DNA of 64,000 bases from NCBI RefSeq assembly GCF_008362905.1, contig NZ_VFJB01000008.1, forward strand, positions 62,001 through 126,000, written 5' to 3'. The first letter of the stretch is position 1. Every line of letters begins with the position of its first letter. Below the pieces are notes generated by a model. The model did not search any database and was not told where the DNA came from. It saw only the letters and a list, made by a program, of their open reading frames with translations. The DNA is from Deferribacter autotrophicus (GTDB taxonomy: Bacteria; Chrysiogenota; Deferribacteres; Deferribacterales; Deferribacteraceae). Both the position numbers and the translations under genes were made by a program. Shown here piece by piece: positions 16,126-25,135 of this stretch.

Positions 16126-17808
16126 TTATTCGTTTTCTATTGTTGTAACTCTTAAAACTTCCTCTAAAGTAGTAATACCAACAGAGGCAAGTTTCATTCC
16201 AGAATCAAACATAGTCCGAAAACCACTTTGCAATGCATATTTTTTAATTTCCTCAGTATTTGCATTGTTGCTTATCATTTCTCTCAAGGTTGAATCTAGT
16301 TTTAATACTTCATATATGCCGATTCTATCTTTGTACCCTGTATAATGGCATTCATGACATCCTTCACCACGTACAAATTTTACATTTTGATATTTAGCAT
16401 CTATTCTTTTTAATAATTCTTCACTTGGGGTATATTCTACTGCACAGTTTAAACATACTTTTCTAACAAGACGCTGAGCTACTACACCTACTAAAGAGGA
16501 GGAAACAAGATATGGTTCAATTCCCATATCAACAAGCCTTACCACACTACTCACAGCATCATTTGTATGTATTGTTGCAAGAACTAGATGACCAGTTAAA
16601 GATGCTTGTATAGAAATTTGAGCAGTTTCTTTGTCCCTGATTTCACCCACCATAATAATATCAGGATCTTGACGAAGAATGGAACGGAGAGCAGACGCAA
16701 AAGTTACACCGGCAGTTTCATCCACTTGAACCTGATTAATAAGTTTAAAGTTGTATTCAATAGGATCTTCAATTGTTATAATATTTTTATCGATAGAGTT
16801 TAGTTTGTTTAATGTGGCATATAGTGTAGTAGTTTTACCACTACCTGTAGGACCAGATATTAAAATAATTCCATAAGGTTTTGAAATTAAAGATTCATAT
16901 ATTTCTAGTGAATGAGTATCCATACCTATGCGATGTAATTCCAAGAGAGCTCTACTTCTGTCCAAAACTCTTAAAACTGCTTTTTCACCAAAATTTGTTG
17001 GCAATGTGGATACTCTAAAATCTATATCTTTAAAATTTATTTTTATTTTAAAACGTCCATCTTGAGGAATTCTTTTTTCTGCAATATTCATATTCGCCAT
17101 AATCTTTATTCGTGAAATAATAGTAGGTGCAAGCATTTTGTTTAAGGTTAAAATTTCATGTAATAGCCCGTCAATTCTAAAACGAACTCTAAGAACATCC
17201 TCATCAGGCTCTATATGTATATCAGATGCTTTTTCGTTGATGGCTTTAGCAATAATACTGTTTACAAGGTTAATTGCTGAGGAATCTTCTGCAAGTGTTT
17301 CAAGAAGCTCTTCATCTTGAGATAATCTTGAAATTTGTTCTTCAACATCTTTAGCTATTTTATATAGGTGATCTTCTCCTCCATAAATTTTGTTGAAAGC
17401 AGCAAGAAATTCATCATTTGAGATAAGCATAGGGATAACGTCTTTACGAGTTACCCTAGAAAGCTCATCTATTGCCATTAGGTTGCTAGGATCACTCATT
17501 GCGACATACAACCTGTCTGCATCAACCTTTATAGGGATCACCCTATATTTTCTTGCGATATTTTCTGGAACAAGATTTTTTAAGCTACTGTTTAATTCAA
17601 GTTCATCTAATGTTATTTTTTCAATGCTAAGTTGTTCTGATAGGATTTCTAACAATGTGTGTTCATTGATATAGCCCAACTCAACAAGGACTTCACCTAA
17701 TCTTTTTCCTGTTTTTTTTTGTTCTTCCAGTGCAACTTTAAGTTGAGCTTCTGTTAAATATCCTTTTGAAATTAACAAATCACCGATTCGGATATTTTTA
17801 AATTTCAT
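16126..17808 (-). CDS. mshE: Type IV/MSHA pilus extension ATPase (GspE/PilB/MshE family)
   Basis: 560 residues. Two N-terminal MshEN-type segments (about residues 5-145; the first contains RIGDLLISKGYLTEAQL) resemble those that bind c-di-GMP in MshE. The ATPase core has Walker A GPTGSGKTTT (319-328), the Asp box GEIRDKETA, the His box (TIHTND) and a C-terminal tetracysteine zinc site (CLNC ... CHEC). It powers pilin polymerisation from the inner-membrane platform. It is the last gene of the leftward pilus operon, 2 bp after the secretin gene. A GGDEF protein at 39.5 kb is a possible, unproven source of c-di-GMP input. Confidence 0.93.
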   Translation of the reverse strand: MKFKNIRIGDLLISKGYLTEAQLKVALEEQKKTGKRLGEVLVELGYINEHTLLEILSEQLSIEKITLDELELNSSLKNLVPENIARKYRVIPIKVDADRLYVAMSDPSNLMAIDELSRVTRKDVIPMLISNDEFLAAFNKIYGGEDHLYKIAKDVEEQISRLSQDEELLETLAEDSSAINLVNSIIAKAINEKASDIHIEPDEDVLRVRFRIDGLLHEILTLNKMLAPTIISRIKIMANMNIAEKRIPQDGRFKIKINFKDIDFRVSTLPTNFGEKAVLRVLDRSRALLELHRIGMDTHSLEIYESLISKPYGIILISGPTGSGKTTTLYATLNKLNSIDKNIITIEDPIEYNFKLINQVQVDETAGVTFASALRSILRQDPDIIMVGEIRDKETAQISIQASLTGHLVLATIHTNDAVSSVVRLVDMGIEPYLVSSSLVGVVAQRLVRKVCLNCAVEYTPSEELLKRIDAKYQNVKFVRGEGCHECHYTGYKDRIGIYEVLKLDSTLREMISNNANTEEIKKYALQSGFRTMFDSGMKLASVGITTLEEVLRVTTIENE

Positions 17809-17810
17809 AA

Positions 17811-19046
17811 TTATTCCTTTAAAATTTTTGGGGTGATGAATATAACCAGATCATTTAAATCATTAGTGTTAGATTTGCTTTTGAATAGCCAGCCTATTAA
17901 TGGGATTTTACTCAACCCAGGAACACTGGAAACGCTTTTTGATTTCTTTTCCTGAACAAGCCCACCAATTACAGTTGTTTCCCCATCTTTAAGTTTTACA
18001 AATGTTTCGGCTTTGCGTGTATATTTAAGTGGGTACCCATCAACTGTCCTTGAAAAATCAAGTTCACTCTTATCTACAACAATTTTTAAAAGTATATTGT
18101 TATCAGGGGTAACTTGCGGAGTAACAGTGAGAGAAAGTTTTGCTTCGTCAGATTTTACATCTGTATCATCATTACCTATGACTTTGTAGTGAAATTCAAA
18201 ACCACTTTCGATCTTTGCTTCTTTGTTGTTTAGAGTTACAATTTTTGGTTGGGAAACTATTTTTGCGAGTCCTTCTTGTTCTAGAGCTTGTAGCTTAGCA
18301 TCTAAAATAAAAGAACCTGAGTAGTTTCCTAAAAGAATGCTTAAACTACCTGTTGGGTCAGTTACAGGTAGATTTACCATATATCCTGTTGTAGTGCCAC
18401 CACCAATGGTAATGGTATTTGGAAAATTTATATTTGTTGAGTTGATATTTGTATTTGCTGACCATTGAATTCCAAGTTCACGGCTGCCTGTTTTTGAAAT
18501 TTCCACAATTTTAGCTTCAATCATTACCTGTTTGATTGGAACATCTATTTTGCTGATATAATATTTTATTTTTTCAATGGATTCTTTAGTGTCAGTGATT
18601 ATCAATGTTCCACTATATTTATCTACTACAATTTTGCCTCGTTCACTTTTAAAGTTATTTAATATTTTGACCAAATCATTTAAATTTATGTTTTTTGGAG
18701 AATAAAAATAATCCACAAGTGGGATGATGTTATTTTCTTTAATACCAGTAGAATAGAAATAGATAATATTATTTTTCATTTCGTAGCTAAGGTTAAATTG
18801 TCTCGCAATATTGTCAAAAACCTCTTTTAAAGGTATATTTTCAAGGTGTAAGGTAACCGAACCACTTATATTTTTTGGTAAAATTACATTGGTATCAGAA
18901 AGTTTTGATAAAGTTATAATAACATCCTTGATATCTGCTCCCTTAAAGTTGACAGAAATTTCTTTCTCAAGATTTACTGCATAAACAATCGATGTAAATA
19001 TCAAAATTATTATTAAGCTTTTAATTTTTACCCACATAGAGCTCAA
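17811..19046 (-). CDS. mshL: Secretin (MshL/PilQ family)
   Basis: 411 residues. After a signal peptide (IKSLIIILIFTSIVYA) comes a secretin/TonB short N-terminal domain (ISVNFKGADIKDVIITLS), a secretin N domain (about residues 110-185), and the secretin pore-forming domain (VPIKQVMIEAKIVEISK through LNDLVIFITPKIL, about 165-405). The GGLVQ and VPGLSKIPLIGWLF signatures are clear. It is short compared with MshL of about 550 residues, having a single N domain. It forms the outer-membrane gate for the pilus. The start region overlaps the mshK-like gene by 26 bp; a second ATG is 3 codons in. Confidence 0.93.
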   Translation of the reverse strand: MSSMWVKIKSLIIILIFTSIVYAVNLEKEISVNFKGADIKDVIITLSKLSDTNVILPKNISGSVTLHLENIPLKEVFDNIARQFNLSYEMKNNIIYFYSTGIKENNIIPLVDYFYSPKNINLNDLVKILNNFKSERGKIVVDKYSGTLIITDTKESIEKIKYYISKIDVPIKQVMIEAKIVEISKTGSRELGIQWSANTNINSTNINFPNTITIGGGTTTGYMVNLPVTDPTGSLSILLGNYSGSFILDAKLQALEQEGLAKIVSQPKIVTLNNKEAKIESGFEFHYKVIGNDDTDVKSDEAKLSLTVTPQVTPDNNILLKIVVDKSELDFSRTVDGYPLKYTRKAETFVKLKDGETTVIGGLVQEKKSKSVSSVPGLSKIPLIGWLFKSKSNTNDLNDLVIFITPKILKE

Positions 19047-19362
19047 CCTTTTTTCTATTTTTTTCTAATACAACTTTTTCCATATTAATACTTATAATTT
19101 TAAACCCCTTAATTGCATCACCGATTTTATAATTTTCACCATTAATTATAGCATAGAAAATATTATCCATTTTTATTATTCCGGTTAATTTCAGCTGATG
19201 ATTTTTAGTAATAGAATTTATGCTGCTAGGAATTTCTTTTTTTGCCACAGGAGCAATAAAGTTGTATTTATTTATAAAATAAAAATTATTTTTTGGTATA
19301 TCAGTCATATCCCAAGCAAATAAAAGTGAATTTGTTAATAGTAGTAAAACTAAAACTCTCAT
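19021..19362 (-). CDS. MshK/PilP-like pilus assembly protein
   Basis: 113 residues. An N-terminal signal peptide (VLVLLLLTNSLLFA) is followed by a small beta-domain, LKLTGIIKMDNIFYAIINGENYKIGD and IKGFKIISINMEKVVLEKNRKKVEL. This is the pattern of the GspC/PilP homology-region domain that links the inner-membrane platform to the secretin. Sequence identity to any named protein cannot be judged by eye, so the call rests on this pattern and on the gene sitting between mshJ-like and mshL. It overlaps both neighbours (4 bp and 26 bp), consistent with tight co-translation. Confidence 0.7.
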   Translation of the reverse strand: MRVLVLLLLTNSLLFAWDMTDIPKNNFYFINKYNFIAPVAKKEIPSSINSITKNHQLKLTGIIKMDNIFYAIINGENYKIGDAIKGFKIISINMEKVVLEKNRKKVELYVGKN

Positions 19363-19904
19363 TTCACTCTTCCATAAGCAGTCAAACTAAATGTCATTTC
19401 AACGAAGCCGTTGTCTTTGAATAATAAATTATAATCATTAAGGATAAGCCAGTCAATTTCATACTCAATATTTTCTAGTAGTCTTAAAATGTTAAATATA
19501 CGACCTTCTACAGAGATGGTATAATAGGTTTGATATTTTTCTTTACTCACTTCATAACCCGAAAATGCAAACTCATTTATTTTTACACCGCTATCCAAAA
19601 TTACTTTTTTTATTAATGAAGAAACTATTGATTTATTACTAATGTGTGTTTTTATTTGTGCCAATGATTCTTTTATGTTTATTAAATTTTTTTTGATGCT
19701 AATTATTTTATCAATATTTGCAATTTTACTATAGAAAGTTGAAATATTGGTGTCAATTTTCCGCTCAATATCTGCAATATTTTTTTTAAGTAAATTGTAT
19801 TTTTTGATTTGTATTACTCTGATATATTTAAAATAAATTGCTATAGTAAGTATACTTATCAGTAAAGTAAGAATTATAATATGACTTCTTTTAGCTGATT
19901 TCAT
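19359..19904 (-). CDS. MshJ/PilO-like inner-membrane pilus assembly protein
   Basis: 181 residues. One membrane helix (HIIILTLLISILTIAIYFKYI, about residues 8-28) is followed by a coiled coil (about 35-95) and a small alpha/beta domain. This is the PilO/GspM architecture. With the PilN-like and PilM-like proteins encoded just upstream it would form the alignment subcomplex of the pilus machine. The start overlaps the end of the PilN-like gene by 14 bp and its stop overlaps the mshK-like start. Assignment relies on topology and gene order more than on motifs. Confidence 0.75.
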   Translation of the reverse strand: MKSAKRSHIIILTLLISILTIAIYFKYIRVIQIKKYNLLKKNIADIERKIDTNISTFYSKIANIDKIISIKKNLINIKESLAQIKTHISNKSIVSSLIKKVILDSGVKINEFAFSGYEVSKEKYQTYYTISVEGRIFNILRLLENIEYEIDWLILNDYNLLFKDNGFVEMTFSLTAYGRVK

Positions 19905-20469
19905 TTATCTTTTTAGGCTCCATAATTATTTTGAAGTTATATCTTCCTTTTTCTGTTTTTTTAATAAATTGAAATTTGACATTCTTTATATCTTTTTCAT
20001 GTTCAAGTTTTTTATAATATTTATAAAATGCAGATGAGGACATTGCATACCCATCAATGGTTATTTGGCCATTGTTATATGAAAGCTTATTGAAATATAT
20101 ATCCTTAGATTTTGATGAAAGTGCAATTATGGTAGATAAAAGTGATGAGTTTTCACATGGATAAAATAACTTTAATTCATTTTTTGTTTTATTAGCATTT
20201 GTTAATTCTTTTTTTAATTTGTTATATTCTTTTTCATATTGGTTTAATGAATTTATTTCTTTTAATAGAGATTCATTATATGCAGTTAATTGTTTCAGCT
20301 GTTTTTGAAGGAAACTATTTTTATATGAAAAATACAAGTAATCAAAAATTATTAGAAGCGTCAAACAGCAGATAAAAGCGATTGAACCCCTTAATATCAA
20401 ATCTTTTACATAATCATATCTAAGTTGCTGAGGGACAAGGTTTAAAGCTTTAACTTTTTTATAGCTCAT
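19891..20469 (-). CDS. PilN/MshI2-like inner-membrane pilus assembly protein
   Basis: 192 residues. The short cytoplasmic N terminus contains NLVPQQLRYDY, matching the PilN signature NLLP that binds the PilM groove. It is followed by a membrane helix (IAFICCLTLLIIFDYLYF), a coiled coil and a periplasmic ferredoxin-like fold (IYFNKLSYNNGQITIDGYA). It sits between PilM-like and PilO-like genes and overlaps both, the usual PilM-N-O order. Confidence 0.8.
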   Translation of the reverse strand: MSYKKVKALNLVPQQLRYDYVKDLILRGSIAFICCLTLLIIFDYLYFSYKNSFLQKQLKQLTAYNESLLKEINSLNQYEKEYNKLKKELTNANKTKNELKLFYPCENSSLLSTIIALSSKSKDIYFNKLSYNNGQITIDGYAMSSSAFYKYYKKLEHEKDIKNVKFQFIKKTEKGRYNFKIIMEPKKINEIS

Positions 20470-21412
20470 AAAACGCCCCTAATATTTCTGTAAGGTAATC
20501 AAAGTTATCTAAATCATAATCAGTTTCTTTTATATTTTGTTCAGTAATTATTAAATCAGTTTTGATATTAAAAAGTTTACTATAATATTTTGTTAGCGCT
20601 TTAATATTGTTTAATTTTCCTGTTATATAAATACGATTGATGCTCCCTTTTTTAATAAATCTATTATAATAATCAATTGTTCTTTGAATTTCTAAACTTA
20701 TTCTGTCAATACTATTTTTTATTGTATCAGAAATAATCTTTTTCTCTTCCAATTCGTAATTTTCTACGCCTATTTCCTGTAAATATTTAATTACATCCGC
20801 ACTATTAACTCCCCCTTTAGTTGCCACATTTTCAATAATTTGTTCATATCCTACATTTACACCACGTGTTAAAAATATTGTTTCAGACTGTTTAATGATC
20901 AAAGTTGAATTATAACTTCTTACATTTACAAAAAGTGTAGTTTGTTCTTCATTTTGATAAAAGAGGTTTTGGGCATAAACATCACTAAAAGCTGAAATTA
21001 GTTTTGTTTGTTTTACTTTTTCAAATAGATTTTGAATATGTTTAGGGAAACAGCACACATATACTGCAAGATCATAATCTCCTTCATATATTGCATAATC
21101 AATTAGATAATCTTTAAGTTCGATTTCAAAATCATTTTTCAATTTTTGAAAGATTTCTGTGGCAATATTTGGCAAATTTTTTGAAAAAAAATAAACAGCA
21201 TCAATCAATTCTGCGCCTGCATATATTATTTTTAAGAATTTTGAGTTTGATTCTTTGATAAACTGTTGGGATGAACTAATTAATTCATCGAAAGTACTGT
21301 AACTGCATTTAGCAAAGTAAAAAGGTTCCAATACTGATGATTTTATAGTTCCATTGATAAACTCTACATTTTTATCATCAAAACATAATACACTTAAATT
21401 CTTTGGCTGCAT
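20459..21412 (-). CDS. PilM/MshI-like actin-fold pilus protein
   Basis: 317 residues. The protein is cytoplasmic with an actin/FtsA-like fold: ELKDYLIDYAIYEGDYDLAVYVC, TTLFVNVRSYNSTLIIK (phosphate-loop-like), a central LTRGVNVGYEQIIENVA and RIYITGKLNNIKAL. These correspond to PilM segments in order. It would bind the N-terminal tail of the PilN-like protein encoded immediately downstream. The classical phosphate-binding loops are weakly conserved, as in MshI proteins, so ATP binding is doubtful. It starts directly after the TPR-protein gene with no intergenic space. Confidence 0.78.
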   Translation of the reverse strand: MQPKNLSVLCFDDKNVEFINGTIKSSVLEPFYFAKCSYSTFDELISSSQQFIKESNSKFLKIIYAGAELIDAVYFFSKNLPNIATEIFQKLKNDFEIELKDYLIDYAIYEGDYDLAVYVCCFPKHIQNLFEKVKQTKLISAFSDVYAQNLFYQNEEQTTLFVNVRSYNSTLIIKQSETIFLTRGVNVGYEQIIENVATKGGVNSADVIKYLQEIGVENYELEEKKIISDTIKNSIDRISLEIQRTIDYYNRFIKKGSINRIYITGKLNNIKALTKYYSKLFNIKTDLIITEQNIKETDYDLDNFDYLTEILGAFYEL

Positions 21413-22141
21413 TTACAACTTTCCTCTATTTTTTAAAAAATACGTTTTGAGTAAAATTTTATGTTTTACTGGTGGTAATTCACAGTTATTTTTAGCATTT
21501 TCATAGTATAATAAAGCTTGCTTGAGTCTACCAAGTGCTTCATAATTAGTGGCATAAAGTAAGTTCTTTTCACATTTTATATTTATTCCGTTTGTACTTG
21601 ATTCATTTAATTGCAATAAGATTTCTAAAGATGTGTTAAAATCTTTTTTCATATGTTTAATGAGAGCCAAGTAATAACCACATAGCATTTTTTCATTTTC
21701 GTGAGTTTCTTTATATTTTTTAAAGCAACCATACAATTGTTTTTCAGCTAAACCAATATTTCCTCTTTTAAAGTTATATATACCTAGATAATCGTATTTA
21801 TTATTTTTTCGCATCAGATTAAATGAATTTTCAAGATTATTTTCCATTAGAGCTAATACAATTCCATCTTGTTCGAGTTCTTTAAGTTTTTTATTATAGT
21901 TATTAATTTTATTATTTTTAATTTTAGAAAACTTATTTATAGGTGGACGTTTTTTTAATTTAATGTTTATAAAATTTTTGTTTATAAATATATAATCAAC
22001 TCCTATGAGTAAGATGAATAATATAAAAACTAAAAAGTAAATATAGCCAAAATTCAGAGATGAGAAACTTTTAACTTTTTTATACTTTATAACTTTTTTT
22101 TTCTTTTTATTTTTTTTTAACGCTTCAGCTATTAGGCTCAT
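21413..22141 (-). CDS. TPR-containing pilus-locus protein (MshN/GspB-like)
   Basis: 242 residues. It begins MSLIAEALKK and a lysine cluster, the style of GspB/MshN N termini, followed by one membrane helix (FGYIYFLVFILFILLIGVDYIF, about 31-52) and a C-terminal region of TPR-like helices (GNIGLAEKQLYGCFKKYKE, LGRLKQALLYYENAK). It overlaps the AAA-ATPase gene by 4 bp. In related systems the ExeA/MshM ATPase and the GspB/MshN protein form a pair that helps place the secretin in the cell wall, which fits the adjacency here. Confidence 0.65.
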   Translation of the reverse strand: MSLIAEALKKNKKKKKVIKYKKVKSFSSLNFGYIYFLVFILFILLIGVDYIFINKNFINIKLKKRPPINKFSKIKNNKINNYNKKLKELEQDGIVLALMENNLENSFNLMRKNNKYDYLGIYNFKRGNIGLAEKQLYGCFKKYKETHENEKMLCGYYLALIKHMKKDFNTSLEILLQLNESSTNGINIKCEKNLLYATNYEALGRLKQALLYYENAKNNCELPPVKHKILLKTYFLKNRGKL

Positions 22142-23463
22142 TTATTTTCACAATTTATTAATGAGTTATATTTATTATATATTAACACCCAACCTATCTT
22201 ATTGTCAATGCTAATTTTTGCCCAATTACCTCTTTTCTCAATTATTTCAGCTATACTATTTTTAGGAATTGTAAAATTAGATTTTGATTTTAAAGAAGGC
22301 GATTTCCTGAGTTTTTGATTTACTAGAAAATGAATACAATTTTTAGATAAGGTAGCTTTTGTATTATTGTCAGTTGTAAGGTTTATTTTAACTTTTTCTT
22401 TTTGCACACTTTTATTATCGCTTTTGTTGTCGTTTGTTACAGTCTTATTATCAAGCTGAGGTTTAATGTTAAAATTTTCTACTGATGAAGAATAAATTAC
22501 TGCTTTTCTTTCAGCATATGGTTTATTATTTTGCAAAAAGATAAAATAAACAATAATACCAGATAAAAATACTAATAGTAAAAACGTAATTAAAGTTAAG
22601 GATAGTTTTTTTGTATTGTGATCTGGTTCAAAGGTTTTTGTATGAATGATATGTGTGGGTGAGATTTCTTTGAAGGCTTTTTCGATGTGCTTTTTCGTAA
22701 TTTTTTTGTTTTGTTCGTTATAAGCGGCGATTAAGGCATATTCACAAATTTTATTTATTTCTCTTGGATTTCCTTGAGTTAAATCATATAAAAGTTTTAT
22801 AGCCTCTTTTGAAAATAGAATTTTATGGTATTTTGATGCTTTCTGAATTCTATAATTAACGTAGTTTTCAAGGTCTTCTTCGTTAAGTGGCTTTAACTGT
22901 ATTATAACTGATATCCTTTGTTTTAACTGCCTTAATTCATGTTTGTTTAAAACTTCAAGGAATTCAGGTTGGCCTACAAATAGAATTTGTAAAAGTTTTG
23001 CGTCTTCTTTTTCAATATTTGATAGCTGTCTAATAAGCTCCATTGTTTCAAAAGAGAGATTTTGAGCTTCATCGATTATTACAAGAGCATTTTTACCTTC
23101 TTCATAAAGTCTCACGAGAAACTTGGTCAAAAGTTCATACACTTTACCTTTATCAAACTTATCTGGTAATATAATACCAAAGTCGCTACAAATGTATCTA
23201 AGCATTTCTTCTGAATTTAAAAAGGGATTTAAAACTAAGGATGTTTCTACATTCTCGAGTGAGTTAATCAAAACTCGGGTTAGGGTAGTTTTCCCTGTGC
23301 CCACCTCTCCAATTAGAGCCATAAAACCTTTTCGTGTACTTATGGAATATTCAATTAAATTAATTGCTTCTTCATGGCTTGAAGAGCAGTAAAAATAATC
23401 AGGATCAGGCGTTAATTTAAAAGGATCATCAATGAAATTGAAAAACTCTTTATATACGCTCAT
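22138..23463 (-). CDS. mshM: ExeA/MshM-type AAA ATPase with C-terminal SH3-like domain
   Basis: 441 residues. It opens with FFNFIDDPFKLTPDPDYFY, the ExeA-family signature, then Walker A GEVGTGKTT (about residues 52-60), Walker B ALVIIDEAQNL and sensor QILFVGQPE. A membrane helix lies around 287-310. The periplasmic end has a bacterial SH3 domain (LRKSPSLKSKSNFTIPKNS ... GNWAKISI ... GWV), expected to bind peptidoglycan. Such proteins help the secretin pass the cell wall. It overlaps the MshP-like and TPR-protein genes by 4 bp each. Confidence 0.88.
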   Translation of the reverse strand: MSVYKEFFNFIDDPFKLTPDPDYFYCSSSHEEAINLIEYSISTRKGFMALIGEVGTGKTTLTRVLINSLENVETSLVLNPFLNSEEMLRYICSDFGIILPDKFDKGKVYELLTKFLVRLYEEGKNALVIIDEAQNLSFETMELIRQLSNIEKEDAKLLQILFVGQPEFLEVLNKHELRQLKQRISVIIQLKPLNEEDLENYVNYRIQKASKYHKILFSKEAIKLLYDLTQGNPREINKICEYALIAAYNEQNKKITKKHIEKAFKEISPTHIIHTKTFEPDHNTKKLSLTLITFLLLVFLSGIIVYFIFLQNNKPYAERKAVIYSSSVENFNIKPQLDNKTVTNDNKSDNKSVQKEKVKINLTTDNNTKATLSKNCIHFLVNQKLRKSPSLKSKSNFTIPKNSIAEIIEKRGNWAKISIDNKIGWVLIYNKYNSLINCENK

Positions 23464-23837
23464 ATATTGTTTTTAATTTTCACCCTTATTTTTCTTTTTA
23501 TATCACCTGTATAAGCTTCACATTCAAAAACAGTAACATTATCATATATTTTTCGTTTAATTTCAATAGTAAAATTATTATAATTTATGGTTGCTGTATT
23601 ATTTGAATTATAACTCAATTTTCTGTCAGTAAGATTATCAGTTATAGCGATTTCGCATCCTGATTCTGCCAGATAAAAAGCCTGAATTGAAAGTAATTCC
23701 TCGGAACTTGATATAGTTTCATTAATTAAAATTGTTATAAGTGTTACACCGATAAAACTAAAAACGAGTAAAAGAAAAATAGCAAAAAGAAGTGAAACTC
23801 CCTTGTTGTTCAATTTTACAAAAAAATTTTTGTCCAT
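23460..23837 (-). CDS. MshP/PilX-like minor prepilin
   Basis: 125 residues. The N-terminal leader ends NNKG, followed by a hydrophobic helix (VSLLFAIFLLLVFSFIGVTLITILI) and AFYLAESGCEIAI. This Gly-then-hydrophobic pattern with the later YLAESG is typical of PilX/MshP minor pilins. The residue five after the cleavage site is not Glu, also typical of this class. It lies between the MshO-like prepilin and the ATPase, matching msh gene order. Confidence 0.8.
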   Translation of the reverse strand: MDKNFFVKLNNKGVSLLFAIFLLLVFSFIGVTLITILINETISSSEELLSIQAFYLAESGCEIAITDNLTDRKLSYNSNNTATINYNNFTIEIKRKIYDNVTVFECEAYTGDIKRKIRVKIKNNI

Positions 23838-23906
23838 TATCTTATCTCACATAATTATATAAGTTCGACATTTAACACTTAACACTAACACTCAACACTA
23901 TCTATT

Positions 23907-24611
23907 TTATGGAACATTTCTTACATGAACACTATGATTATATGTTATACTTACATCGCTCTTTTCCAAAACCATTTTAATATCTATTCTTGCATTACTC
24001 CATCTACTACCAGGGTTGTAAGTAAAACTTAATGATTTGATATAATTACCAAATGGATAGCAATTATTGTCATCATTTTTGCACCAATAAAGTGTGGTTC
24101 CGATTAGTTTATAAATTCTGTCTTCATTAATTAAGAATAACCTTTCATATGGAGAGTCTTTTTTTATATTTTTGTTTAATTGATAATTTGTTGTATTATC
24201 TATTACTTCATAAACTCTTATTCCGTCATAATATTGATTACATCTTGTTACATAAATGGTTATATTGTCATTCACATGCAAGGTTCCATTATCTATTAGT
24301 TTTATGGTATCTTTACTTATTTTTTCATAATAATTTATATCTCTAAATGTGGCATATTTTATATAATCTGAATCACTGAAGGTGCAATCACCATTTAAAT
24401 CTGCGAATGTATTGGGAATTGCATATTTCATCTCTCTTTCCATTCTTTCTGCTAAAAACTTGGCTTCATTATAAAGAATGTCTTTTATTTTTGCATCTGT
24501 ATAGCCTGTAAATATAGGTAGGAGTAAATTAATACCAAGAGTAGAAATAATTCCTAATAAAACGATTACAATAACAAGTTCAACCAGAGTGAAACCCTTT
24601 TTCTCCATCAA
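23907..24611 (-). CDS. MshO-like minor prepilin
   Basis: 234 residues. The class III leader MMEKKG is followed by FTLVELVIVIVLLGIISTLG, with Glu at +5. The mature part is long, with YDAxxRxxREMxYA-like content (AERMEREMKYAIPN) and paired cysteines, which matches MshO/PilW-type minor pilins. Its start overlaps the stop of the MshD-like gene by 4 bp. The 69-bp gap downstream contains short AACACT-type repeats (23867-23899) and no gene. Confidence 0.82.
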   Translation of the reverse strand: MMEKKGFTLVELVIVIVLLGIISTLGINLLLPIFTGYTDAKIKDILYNEAKFLAERMEREMKYAIPNTFADLNGDCTFSDSDYIKYATFRDINYYEKISKDTIKLIDNGTLHVNDNITIYVTRCNQYYDGIRVYEVIDNTTNYQLNKNIKKDSPYERLFLINEDRIYKLIGTTLYWCKNDDNNCYPFGNYIKSLSFTYNPGSRWSNARIDIKMVLEKSDVSITYNHSVHVRNVP

Positions 24612-25135
24612 AAATTACCTTTTATATGAGTTGAAGTGTAATCTTCATTTATGGCACTATTATGAACTCTCACTTTTATAAGTTTGTAGTTTGTTGGAGT
24701 GGTACATTCAGATTTAACAATATTGCCATCGTTATCAATATCTATGTAATAAACAGTCACGTAGATTTCAAAATTTCCTGATAGTCCAAAATCTGATGGT
24801 TGCCACTGTTTTTCTTCATCGCAGTTGTCAACATAATCATCCACATCATCATATTTTGATATAGTTTCCCCCGTTTCACTACCTATATTAATCAAGCTTT
24901 TATCGATTGTTCCTCCACCATTTGGAGTATCTTCATCAAACTTTTTGGCTACAATTACTTCCATTACAGTTTGAGCTATCTGTACCCCTTTGTGTCTGAC
25001 TGTTGGGTCGCTGGTTTTCCCTAACACATTATAAAATAACATCATTATTCCCATTACCCCTATAGTGAAAACAACTATAAAAATCACTATTTCGATCAAA
25101 GTAAAACCTTTTTTGCAATTTTTATTCAATGACAA
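24608..25135 (-). CDS. MshD-like minor prepilin
   Basis: 175 residues. Leader MSLNKNCKKG then FTLIEIVIFIVVFTIGVMG with Glu at +5, followed by RHKGVQIAQTVMEVIVAKKFDEDTP. That last block closely follows the MshD/PilV pattern, in which the helix continues into a Q-A-x-x-xME-I segment. It overlaps both neighbouring prepilin genes, so the minor pilins are made as a block. Confidence 0.82.
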   Translation of the reverse strand: MSLNKNCKKGFTLIEIVIFIVVFTIGVMGIMMLFYNVLGKTSDPTVRHKGVQIAQTVMEVIVAKKFDEDTPNGGGTIDKSLINIGSETGETISKYDDVDDYVDNCDEEKQWQPSDFGLSGNFEIYVTVYYIDIDNDGNIVKSECTTPTNYKLIKVRVHNSAINEDYTSTHIKGNF